From contig OX439046.1 in assembly GCA_949317995.1 (NCBI GenBank), positions 76,756,786 to 76,820,785 on the forward strand: a stretch of DNA of 64,000 bases, in the 5' to 3' direction. The stretch comes from Acholoe squamosa. Lineage: Eukaryota > Annelida > Polychaeta > Phyllodocida > Polynoidae. Of this stretch, positions 7,430 through 14,868 are shown in pieces. The position numbers and the translations under genes are program-made. The notes below the pieces were generated by a model. That model searched no databases. It worked only from the letters and a program-made list of their open reading frames with translations, and was not told where the DNA came from. Every line of letters starts with the position of its first letter. Within the stretch, counting starts at the first letter, position 1.

Positions 7430-10400
7430 CTAGGTTACGGCAGTCTGTAGCAACCTTGGACTGCGTCTAAGAGGTTTTGAGGCCTCTTTTATTGACCTGG
7501 TATCCATAAGAGCCTTTTCCAAGGTCTTCTTAGCCTTAGAAGGACCTTTCCTCTTATTTTTACCTGCGCCTGCCGAGACTTTTTGTATCTTCCCCTGCTT
7601 TCCGGATGTTACGACAGGGGGCACCACCCTCTTCGGGTCTGCAACCTTCCGTGGCCGCCCGGGTCCTCGCTTTCGGGTCGGTACCACTTCGAGTTGCTTA
7701 ACACGACTCTGTTCCATTACTTCCAATAGACCATCGCCGTACATTTCGGTGGAGGTATCCCTCCCCCTCCATGGGCGTAGTCTTGCTACATTTGACTTGT
7801 AACATTTACCAAGCTGTGATTTAATAATCACTGTGCAATCACTAATAACCTGAGTTATAGTGAAAGGTCCATCCCAATTACTGGCTAATTTCAGGTTAGC
7901 TAGAGGTTGGTGTAGACGCAGTACTCTATCCCCTAGATTAAAAAATCTAGCTTTTAGACCTGTGTCATAGCCAACTTTCTGCCAACGCGCAGTTTTCTGC
8001 AACTCGTCTCTAACCCTCTCATAGGCTTGTTTGAAATTATCCCGTAGGGATTCTACAAACATCACCTGGCAAGGGGCTTCCGGATTCATTCTTATTACGC
8101 CGAACACCAAATCGGCTGGCATAATCAAATCCTCTCCAAAAACGAGGAGATTAGGAGAACAGTTTGTGCTCGAATGCACAGTGCCATTATAGGCATGTAC
8201 CACGAATTCACATTGTTCATCCCAATCATCCATCTGCTCATTTACCAGAGACTTCAATACTTGGATCAAAGTCCTATTGAATCTCTCTACTTGTCCATCG
8301 CTCTGTGGTCTATAGGGATTAGTTCTTGTCTTGCAGATCGCCAGACAATTACACATCTCCTGCCACAGACTAGACTCAAATTCTCTGCCTTGGTCACTAT
8401 GTAACATGAGTGGGACACCTAGGTGCAGCACCCACCCTTTTACAAAGGCCATAGCACAAGTAACAGCCTTATGATCCGGTAAAGGAAACACTCGGGTGTA
8501 CTTGGTATAATAATCAGACACGACCATCATACACGTGTTGCCACTAGGAGTGGGGGGAATCCCACTAATAATGTCAACAGCTATTCTAGCAAACCTTACA
8601 CCAAACAGTTCCTGGGATAATGGCAGCTTGCCTAACCCGGGTCCTGGTTTGTTCTTACAGCACTCGGGACAGGTCTCCACCCATCGGGTGAGATCTGTAC
8701 TCATGCCGGGCCAATAGTATCGTCTGGTCAGACGTTCTAGAGACCGTTTCTTTCCAAAGTGCCCACTTGTTCTATGTCCATGACAGAAATACATAATATC
8801 TCGTCGCATAGCACTAGGTATGACAACTTGCAAGGTTTTGTTCCTATTAGAATGGTTCTTCCATCGAAACAGAATACCATCCCGGACTTTTAGCTCGGCC
8901 CATTGAGCTAAGAATCGTCTCATCTCTCTGTTCTCCAATGACACTACGGGTCTTGGGGGACAGATACCCTGATTAAGGAATTTAATCAAACGTGATGTGA
9001 CTGCATCAGACTTCTGGAACTGCCTGATGGTCTCCAAGGACCAATTCAAGACATGTTCCGGATGGGTTTCGAATGGAACTCGAACCCCTGCCAACACAGC
9101 ATTGTGTGCTCCACAATCAGTGCACTCAGCATTTGCACATTTCCTCACTGGGATTCTAGACAAAGCATCTGCATTCAAATGCTTTGCCCCGGCTCGGTGT
9201 TCAATCTGGCTGTGATTTAGACCGAATTCGGATAGGTGCGCTAACCAGCGACCTATCATCCCCTCTGCATCTTTGAAGTTCAATAACCATCTGAGGGAAG
9301 AGTGATCAGTCCGTAGAGTGAAATCACTCCCCCACAAAAAGTGCTTGAACTTCTTCGTATAGACCACCACAGCCAACAACTCACGTTTAGTGGTACAATA
9401 GTTTCTTTGAGATTTACTCAACGTGTTACTAGCGAAGGCTATAGGAACTTCGACCCCATCCTGGACCTGAGAAAGGGCGGCTCCTATGCTTTCATTACTA
9501 GCATCAGTATCTAGAATGAAATGATCATTCTCCGTGGGGTATCTCAACACAGGTGTGATAGCAAACAAATCCTTTATTTTCATAAAGGCCTCGTCTTGCT
9601 CGGGTCCCCAAGGGAATCGTTCCTTTCTGATCCCGGGTGTCCAGTGGGACAAACTCTGGATAGGAAAGGCAACCCTTGAATATCCTGGGATAAAGTCCCG
9701 GTAGTAGGAACAGAATCCGAGGAAGGACCTAACTTCTTTCGCATTCGTGGGTGCTTGCCAATTTGACACGGCATCCAGTTTCTCCGGATCGGCTTTAATC
9801 CCTTCATTCGAGATTATTCGCCCCAAGTAATTAATAGATCTTTTGAAAAGATCGCACTTCTTGGGTTTCAGCTTCAAACCATTAGTTATGATCCTTTCCA
9901 GGACCATACCTAAATTTTCCAAGCATTCTTCGTATGTCTTTCCAAAGACAATCACATCGTCTAGATAGACGAGACATTTCTTCCATAAAAGGTCACTTAA
10001 TAAAGTTTCCATCATGGCTTCAAATGTCGCCGGTGCATTGCACAATCCAAACGGCATCACATTATACTGGAATAATCCAATATGACTGGAAAAGGCCGTC
10101 TTCTCCATATCTTTCGGATGCATACCCACTTGCCAGTACCCGGATTGTAAGTCTAGAGAGCAATACCATTGCTTACCTCCAAGGGAGTCTATAGTCTCAT
10201 CGATCCGTGGTAAGGGATATGAATTCTTCTTGGTCATACCATTCAATTTCCGGTAATCTATGCAGAAACGGATGCTACCATCTTTCTTGGTCACCATGCA
10301 CACAGGGCTAGACCAAGGACTGGTTGATGGAATTATTACATCCTGTTCAAGCATTTTAGCTATCTCCTCCTCAGCTACCCTTTTTTTGGCTAGTGGGAGT

Positions 10401-11665
10401 CTTCTATAAGGAATCTTAAAAGGTTCATTCTCACCAGTGTCAATCGTATGCAGTACTTTATCGGTACGCCCCAATTGTTCACTCGGTGCTGCAAAAGCTT
10501 TACGGTACTTGTACAACAAGTCAGTTAGAGCTTCACGTTGTTCATCACTTTCTACATGGCTTTCGGCTACTAGAGTGTCTAGTTCCGGGCTCCTTTCGGG
10601 TGGGATAGGGGCTCCGGGTGCCGAAACATGTTTACAGTCTTCTATCAATTCGGATAAGACAACCGATCCAAGGATCGTATCCTTCTGTACATAGACAGTC
10701 TTGTTACCGGTATTGGATATAGGAACCACCGTCCAAGCAGCGTTAGCTACTAGAACATCAGCGGATTCCAATCCGATACTTGACAACATGGCCATGTCTG
10801 GCTCTACAACTCCAGTTTTTCCTGAAAACTGTCTGTCCGCTCGACATAAGACATCACAGGCTGTGCCTGGTGGTATCTTAACAGTCTGGGCTACACTGGC
10901 TACACTGCTTACTTGCCTAAGTACACATTGTACTTCGAGATGGTACGGGTCTCTCACTTCCAATATTCCCCTCTGGGAATCTAACCTTGCTCCATATAAT
11001 GCAGCAAAATCCAGACCGAGTATACCATCATCCGCGATGTTCGCCACAGTAGGGGTAAGGATGAAGTCCTTATCTTCCTGTAGACTGAACCTCATACATG
11101 TTCTACCGAACGTTTGTATCATGCTACCGTCGGCCGTACGAGCATTTCCTTCCGTTGTGAAAGTTTCATGATTCGTAGGCAAAAGATCGTAGAATCTCTT
11201 GGCAATACAGGAGTGGCTAGCACCCGTATCGACAAGAAACTCAGCGGATCTACCACTCACAGATACAACTGCGTACCACCTCCTACCTTTCAAGTAGGTA
11301 GGACTACTTGCATACTTAGCAAGTTCCGTCTTAGCGCCGAGGTCAAATCCACATCCCTTTAAGAATTCGAGACAAGGATGACCCGGGGGGAACTGGGCAC
11401 ACCCCACCCTGGCCAACTCATTGGCCGCTCCCTCTGGACTGATATCGGGTTTCCCCTCTGTGTTCTTCTGCCGGTTCTTGACACCTGGTGTACTATCAGT
11501 CTCCCCAGCCTCATGAGTAAGGAACTGATCAGGCTCCTTAGCTTCACTGCTGGGCGAAATCGCTAGAGGATTCTTGCCAGTACCGCAAGCTGCGATAGGC
11601 TGGCAGTCATGGCAATCACTCACTCTGGGGGTAATCCGGTTGCCATTGTGGACACCCCCTCTCAG
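7430..11665 (-). CDS. pol: Pol polyprotein: protease, reverse transcriptase, RNase H, integrase
   Basis: About 1397 aa counted from a GTG at 11623. The frame is open from 11689 and lies -1 to gag, overlapping its end. The first AUG codon is residue 168, after the protease active site, so Pol is most likely made as a Gag-Pol fusion by -1 frameshifting; the start given is the codon after the proposed slip. Domains: aspartic protease DTGAS (132-136); RT from about 400, with MPFGLCNAP (523-531) and catalytic YLDD (553-556); RNase H with acidic residues at about D705/D707, E748, D773 and D819; integrase zinc domain H948, H955, C985, C988; catalytic D1017, D1077, E1113, spaced D-x59-D-x35-E; a GPF-type module around 1224-1258; and a basic tail with an AT-hook, RGPGRPRK (1319-1326). 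No chromodomain is seen. All catalytic residues are present. Assignment to Ty3/Gypsy is firm; the clade is not determined. Confidence 0.97.
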   Translation of the reverse strand: MRGGVHNGNRITPRVSDCHDCQPIAACGTGKNPLAISPSSEAKEPDQFLTHEAGETDSTPGVKNRQKNTEGKPDISPEGAANELARVGCAQFPPGHPCLEFLKGCGFDLGAKTELAKYASSPTYLKGRRWYAVVSVSGRSAEFLVDTGASHSCIAKRFYDLLPTNHETFTTEGNARTADGSMIQTFGRTCMRFSLQEDKDFILTPTVANIADDGILGLDFAALYGARLDSQRGILEVRDPYHLEVQCVLRQVSSVASVAQTVKIPPGTACDVLCRADRQFSGKTGVVEPDMAMLSSIGLESADVLVANAAWTVVPISNTGNKTVYVQKDTILGSVVLSELIEDCKHVSAPGAPIPPERSPELDTLVAESHVESDEQREALTDLLYKYRKAFAAPSEQLGRTDKVLHTIDTGENEPFKIPYRRLPLAKKRVAEEEIAKMLEQDVIIPSTSPWSSPVCMVTKKDGSIRFCIDYRKLNGMTKKNSYPLPRIDETIDSLGGKQWYCSLDLQSGYWQVGMHPKDMEKTAFSSHIGLFQYNVMPFGLCNAPATFEAMMETLLSDLLWKKCLVYLDDVIVFGKTYEECLENLGMVLERIITNGLKLKPKKCDLFKRSINYLGRIISNEGIKADPEKLDAVSNWQAPTNAKEVRSFLGFCSYYRDFIPGYSRVAFPIQSLSHWTPGIRKERFPWGPEQDEAFMKIKDLFAITPVLRYPTENDHFILDTDASNESIGAALSQVQDGVEVPIAFASNTLSKSQRNYCTTKRELLAVVVYTKKFKHFLWGSDFTLRTDHSSLRWLLNFKDAEGMIGRWLAHLSEFGLNHSQIEHRAGAKHLNADALSRIPVRKCANAECTDCGAHNAVLAGVRVPFETHPEHVLNWSLETIRQFQKSDAVTSRLIKFLNQGICPPRPVVSLENREMRRFLAQWAELKVRDGILFRWKNHSNRNKTLQVVIPSAMRRDIMYFCHGHRTSGHFGKKRSLERLTRRYYWPGMSTDLTRWVETCPECCKNKPGPGLGKLPLSQELFGVRFARIAVDIISGIPPTPSGNTCMMVVSDYYTKYTRVFPLPDHKAVTCAMAFVKGWVLHLGVPLMLHSDQGREFESSLWQEMCNCLAICKTRTNPYRPQSDGQVERFNRTLIQVLKSLVNEQMDDWDEQCEFVVHAYNGTVHSSTNCSPNLLVFGEDLIMPADLVFGVIRMNPEAPCQVMFVESLRDNFKQAYERVRDELQKTARWQKVGYDTGLKARFFNLGDRVLRLHQPLANLKLASNWDGPFTITQVISDCTVIIKSQLGKCYKSNVARLRPWRGRDTSTEMYGDGLLEVMEQSRVKQLEVVPTRKRGPGRPRKVADPKRVVPPVVTSGKQGKIQKVSAGAGKNKRKGPSKAKKTLEKALMDTRSIKEASKPLRRSPRLLQTAVT

Positions 11666-14403
11666 TTTTCCTTCTTCACTGAGTCCTCCTTACCCGGATT
11701 GCTCCGGTAACGAGTGTTTCTATAAACTGGCTTATCTGCCTCACACTCGGCAGCATAATGCCCAGTTTCCTGACATCGGAAGCATGTCACAACACTCCTA
11801 TCAGGCTTAGGCCTCCTAAGATTTTCAGTAATCTTCTTTACCAAATTGTTAACCAGGTCCTCTGATAAAGAAGGACCCGTCGTGGGTTTGGTATCGGGTT
11901 GAGTCACAGGAGGTTTAGAAGTGATCACTTTCTCCTTGACGTAACCCGGTTTCTTTCCCCAGTTCCGGTTGTACCGGGGGTTCCCTTGGCCAATGGCCCC
12001 AACGTTTTCATCTTCGTCAGGTTCCCCTGATTCGGATGAATCGGTTTCGGGTATTCCCTCCGGGATTATCATTGCTGACATCCGTTGGGGTACCTTCCCG
12101 GCAAAGATACGGGCCTTTCGATCATAATGATCTAGGGACTGGAACAAATCTGTCAAAGAGGCATCATTCTTCCAAGCTTCACAGGCTACTGTCCTGTGTT
12201 CTTGATTCCGCAATCCTTCAATGAATTGTTTAAACATCTCATCTAGGAAGCATTCATCATCTAGTCTCCATTGAGGTCTGGCTTTATGCAACAGTCGTTG
12301 ACATTCTAAGCCGAACACTTTGGCAGACTCCTTGGGCTTCTGTGTTCTTTTAGTGAACGTCAGCCAAGGGTCTTCTCCAACTATATTCCCATATAAATAT
12401 GAAGCAATCTCTATGAGTTCATCATACTTCATATGGGCTGAGAGTCCTGTTATTTGAGAATCTCTCCATTGTTCCACGGCTCCTTTTCCGTCGCCTTCCT
12501 TTAACCAGCATACTAAATAAGGCAGAGCTTCCGCTTTACCCCATCCATTGCAGTTAAAGACATCTGCGCAGCCTTGATACTCCTCCTTCCAAGTGTTCTT
12601 GGCATTAAAGGGGGTAGGTATCTTAGCTACTCTACGAGCCGGATTCGTGGATCCAGTAAGGGTTAAACCCTTACTCCATTCCATGATCTCCGTATCGTCC
12701 AGACCTTGATTGTAACAATCAACACCTAAGTTAGCAATCGCTGCATTAGAATCATGCAGCGCTTGTAACCCTGGAGAAAGAGATACTCGGCGACTGAGTC
12801 TCTTTTTCCTTGGAGGATTCGTACCATAAGTACTTCCAAAGCCTCCGGATGGTGGTCCTCCTCCACCTCCTGATCCCCCTGCTCCGTATGGAGGCACCTG
12901 TGAAAAGGTGTATCCACTGGTTTGGGGAGCCGGCCCTGGACCATTGGTGGGTTGTGTATTTCCACCAAAGCTAAAGAAACCACTATTGGGATTAGTGTTT
13001 CCTCCTGTTCCATACGACTGATTTCCATTATTGAAACCAGTCCCACTGGCAGAGGGTCTGCTCCTGGAACGATCGCTTGAGGGTCCGGATCCTTGATCAC
13101 ATCCGGATTGCCCCCCAGCTGTACTGGAACCTCCGGATGCTCGTCCGGTTGTTCCTCCGGACGTGTTCCGGGTGTTACCATTGGACGGATTCGTTCCTGT
13201 TTGGGACTGATTCCATCCATACTGGGCATACGGGCCATTTGGTCCCCCTAAAGGTGACTGTTGTGGCCATCCGCCGTCAAAGGTGGAGCTTCCTGCCGAG
13301 CGGCTTTGTTTAGCTCCACTCGCAGAATTATCCCCTTTATTTCCCGTACCTAGACCAAGAGGTATAGAGGTATTATCTGTAAATCTAACCTGATGACTCT
13401 TTACTCCTTCATAACGAGGTACAGTTGTCTCTGTTACCCCGTCATTGCCCCTCAAAGAGAACATCTGGTTACTTGTCGTGTTTAGGGCAATTCTTGAAAC
13501 GGTGAAGTCTGATTCAAGAGTGCCTACTGCACGACCAGTATCTTCTAGATACTTTGACATCTGGATAGCTTTAGCCTCCAGTTCGGAATAATCATCCATC
13601 ATTTTAGTCTGTTTAACAGCCAAATCTGTGGATTCGCGTATCAATTGATCTTTGAGTTTTTCATGCTCATCGGTCTGTTTTTGGTACGTTTCCCGAGCAT
13701 CTTTGAAGGCTGATTCTATTTTCTTCAGCTCTTCTTGATACTTGCCGTAGGCCGATTGAGTTGAATTTAACTCTTGTTTAGTTCTATTCAACTCATCATA
13801 CGAGGCTCTGTATTCCAGATCCGCCGTATATAGTGCATCACGATACTGTTCGTGCTGGAGTTGAAAATCTTGCTTTTCTTTCTCCATCTGATCCAACAAC
13901 AATTGTTGTTGGCGTCTACAACTCTGGTCGTAATCGAGACGTTCCGATATCAACTGTTTGTTTTCAGTCAGAATCTTGTCTCGGGTTCCGGTCAGTGTAA
14001 TAAGATCCTTCTGGATCTTCTCGTATTCAGCTCTCATGTCTTCAAGCTCGTCCATTTTGTTCTTTTCGAATCCACATTTTTGGTGTTTAATTCGAGAACT
14101 GTATGGAGTTTCAAACATACCTGCACTAGGCTTTGGTACCTCAAATGGTAATTTACCAAATTGAGCAGTACTTTTATGCATTGGTGCAGGTTTCGAAGTA
14201 CCTCCTGGCATGAATAAGGAGTCTCCAAATTCATCCAGTTCATGATGTAAGTTTCTTCTTACATCTTCTAACCCATCAGGGTAGTGTTCTAGTGGATCCC
14301 TCCACTCCGTACCTTGGGGTGGTGACTTGATTTCACCATCCTCCATCGGGGAGTCTAGCTCGCGATTTGGGCCATTTCCCCTAACTGGGCTCAGCTCAGT
14401 CAT
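11662..14403 (-). CDS. gag: Gag-like polyprotein with coiled coil, low-complexity tract and CCHC knuckle
   Basis: 913 aa from ATG at 14403, 31 bases inside the PBS. About twice the usual length of a Ty3/Gypsy Gag. Order: acidic, proline-containing N-terminus (1-110); long heptad-rich coiled coil (about 115-300); Gly/Ser/Asn/Pro/Gln-rich disordered tract (about 355-528); basic cluster RKKRLSRR (about 532-539), a possible nuclear or RNA-binding signal; capsid-like region (about 595-770) with the Trp/Leu pattern of retrotransposon gag proteins; acidic linker; and zinc knuckle CFRCQETGHYAAEC (874-887, C-x2-C-x4-H-x4-C). Gag would form the particle and bind the RNA through the knuckle. The coiled coil and prion-like tract suggest added self-assembly. 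It ends at TGA 11664-11662, overlapping pol in the -1 frame. Confidence 0.93.
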   Translation of the reverse strand: MTELSPVRGNGPNRELDSPMEDGEIKSPPQGTEWRDPLEHYPDGLEDVRRNLHHELDEFGDSLFMPGGTSKPAPMHKSTAQFGKLPFEVPKPSAGMFETPYSSRIKHQKCGFEKNKMDELEDMRAEYEKIQKDLITLTGTRDKILTENKQLISERLDYDQSCRRQQQLLLDQMEKEKQDFQLQHEQYRDALYTADLEYRASYDELNRTKQELNSTQSAYGKYQEELKKIESAFKDARETYQKQTDEHEKLKDQLIRESTDLAVKQTKMMDDYSELEAKAIQMSKYLEDTGRAVGTLESDFTVSRIALNTTSNQMFSLRGNDGVTETTVPRYEGVKSHQVRFTDNTSIPLGLGTGNKGDNSASGAKQSRSAGSSTFDGGWPQQSPLGGPNGPYAQYGWNQSQTGTNPSNGNTRNTSGGTTGRASGGSSTAGGQSGCDQGSGPSSDRSRSRPSASGTGFNNGNQSYGTGGNTNPNSGFFSFGGNTQPTNGPGPAPQTSGYTFSQVPPYGAGGSGGGGGPPSGGFGSTYGTNPPRKKRLSRRVSLSPGLQALHDSNAAIANLGVDCYNQGLDDTEIMEWSKGLTLTGSTNPARRVAKIPTPFNAKNTWKEEYQGCADVFNCNGWGKAEALPYLVCWLKEGDGKGAVEQWRDSQITGLSAHMKYDELIEIASYLYGNIVGEDPWLTFTKRTQKPKESAKVFGLECQRLLHKARPQWRLDDECFLDEMFKQFIEGLRNQEHRTVACEAWKNDASLTDLFQSLDHYDRKARIFAGKVPQRMSAMIIPEGIPETDSSESGEPDEDENVGAIGQGNPRYNRNWGKKPGYVKEKVITSKPPVTQPDTKPTTGPSLSEDLVNNLVKKITENLRRPKPDRSVVTCFRCQETGHYAAECEADKPVYRNTRYRSNPGKEDSVKKEN
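11665..11671 (-). other. Candidate -1 frameshift site G-GAA-AAC before the gag stop
   Basis: In gag frame the last codons are AAG AAG GAA AAC, then TGA. Slipping back one base on G-GAA-AAC lets the A-site tRNA re-pair AAC on AAA and enters the pol frame at CTG AGA. The P-site half is not a perfect homopolymer, so this is a near-canonical slippery heptamer. The pol frame is open only from 11689, giving a 28-base overlap in which any shift must occur. A GA/G-rich run follows. Confidence 0.5.
11743..11784 (-). other. CCHC zinc knuckle of Gag
   Basis: C-x2-C-x4-H-x4-C, the canonical retroviral-type nucleocapsid knuckle that binds element RNA. A single copy, 26 residues before the Gag stop. Confidence 0.95.
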
Positions 14404-14413
14404 TTCTGACTGC

Positions 14414-14419
14414 GCTTAC
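14414..14419 (-). promoter_or_regulatory. Candidate major splice donor in the leader
   Basis: CGG followed by GTAAGC on the minus strand, between PBS and gag ATG. This is where simple retroviruses place the donor for the env mRNA. It would pair with the acceptor near 6888 to make an ORF3 message lacking gag and pol. Confidence 0.4.
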
Positions 14420-14433
14420 CCGAAGACCAACTG

Positions 14434-14445
14434 GTCACGGCACCA
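14434..14445 (-). other. Primer-binding site matching tRNA-His
   Basis: Reads TGGTGCCGTGAC in element orientation, one base inside the 5' LTR. It is complementary to the 3' end GTCACGGCACCA expected for animal tRNA-His (acceptor stem GCCGTGA paired with TCACGGC, then A and CCA). Twelve bases match, after which the sequences diverge. The tRNA identity relies on remembered animal tRNA-His sequence. Confidence 0.8.
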
Positions 14446-14522
14446 GTGTAGTGGTTCGTCTCGTTAAGTTAGATTAAATCATAACGAAGAGAGAGAAAAG
14501 TTTCCGGGTAGGCAACCGAGCT

Positions 14523-14528
14523 TTTATT
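14523..14528 (-). terminator. AATAAA in 5' LTR
   Basis: Minus-strand AATAAA equivalent to that at 1564-1569. In the 5' LTR it lies soon after the predicted start site and would need to be bypassed for full-length transcription. Confidence 0.6.
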
Positions 14529-14661
14529 TCATAGCTTGCGTTACATACGATCACAGCCTCAGAGGACTACATGCTGCTAGTGCATTCGGTTACCCTTTCG
14601 GGTAACAACCTGGTTGAGCAGTGGGTAAACCACTACTGAGGAACCTAGGGCTAGGACCAGC

Positions 14662-14669
14662 CTTATATA
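14662..14669 (-). promoter_or_regulatory. TATA box (TATATAAG) in 5' LTR
   Basis: CCCCTATATAAGGC context on the minus strand. Transcription would start about 25-32 bases further, near 14632. A CACGTGACGT-type box lies at 14699-14708, about 30-45 bases upstream. Confidence 0.75.
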
Positions 14670-14698
14670 GGGGAAAAGCCCGCGAAACTCAGACCGGC

Positions 14699-14708
14699 CA
14701 CGTGACGT
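14699..14708. promoter_or_regulatory. U3 E-box/CRE-like element CACGTGACGT
   Basis: Overlapping CACGTG palindrome and TGACGT half-site just upstream of the LTR TATA box. Likely a bHLH-zip or bZIP factor site; motif evidence only. The same box is at 1740-1749 in the 3' LTR. Confidence 0.4.
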
Positions 14709-14864
14709 GTGGCGGACGAGTGGTAGGCCCCCTGGTGTAGTGGATACGAACCCAGAGGCAGGTGCTGCCACCTGCCATCCGGATTCCCCCACCACACCCG
14801 AAGGACCTAGGTCCGAGTCTCACGGGTGCATGAACGTTAAAGTGTAAAATACCATACCCCTACA

Positions 14865-14868
14865 CAGC
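14865..14868. repeat. Target-site duplication CAGC (right)
   Basis: Equal to 1484-1487. Four bases is within the range for Ty3/Gypsy integrases, but the repetitive target makes a chance match plausible. Confidence 0.55.

Larger units (their letters stand above)
1488..14864 (-). mobile_element. Full-length Ty3/Gypsy-class LTR retrotransposon with zinc-finger ORF3
   Basis: The element is 13,377 bp on the minus strand, bounded by 418-bp LTRs that begin TGTAG and end CTACA. In sense order it carries 5' LTR, tRNA-His PBS, gag, pol (protease, RT, RNase H, integrase), ORF3, a small ORF, a hairpin-rich 3' region, polypurine tract and 3' LTR. Integrase lying after RNase H places it with Ty3/Gypsy rather than Copia elements. 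It is unusually long for the group because gag is large, ORF3 adds about 3.7 kb, and over 1.5 kb is non-coding. By eye the LTRs differ at one base, and every large frame is open, so insertion was recent and the copy may be active. It landed in satellite A near the left edge of that array. I do not recognise a named family. Confidence 0.96.
14447..14864 (-). repeat. 5' LTR of the retrotransposon (right copy)
   Basis: 418 bp, TG...CA ends, one base different from 1488-1905. As the 5' LTR it should provide the promoter. U3 runs from 14864 down to roughly 14635, R to roughly 14505, and U5 to 14447; these internal limits are estimated from TATA and AATAAA positions. Confidence 0.97.

Noticed and set aside
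14577-14795. 72-codon frame inside each LTR (also 1618-1836)
   Set aside because: It lies across U3, TATA and R, is identical in both LTRs because the LTRs are identical, and has no independent sign of coding.
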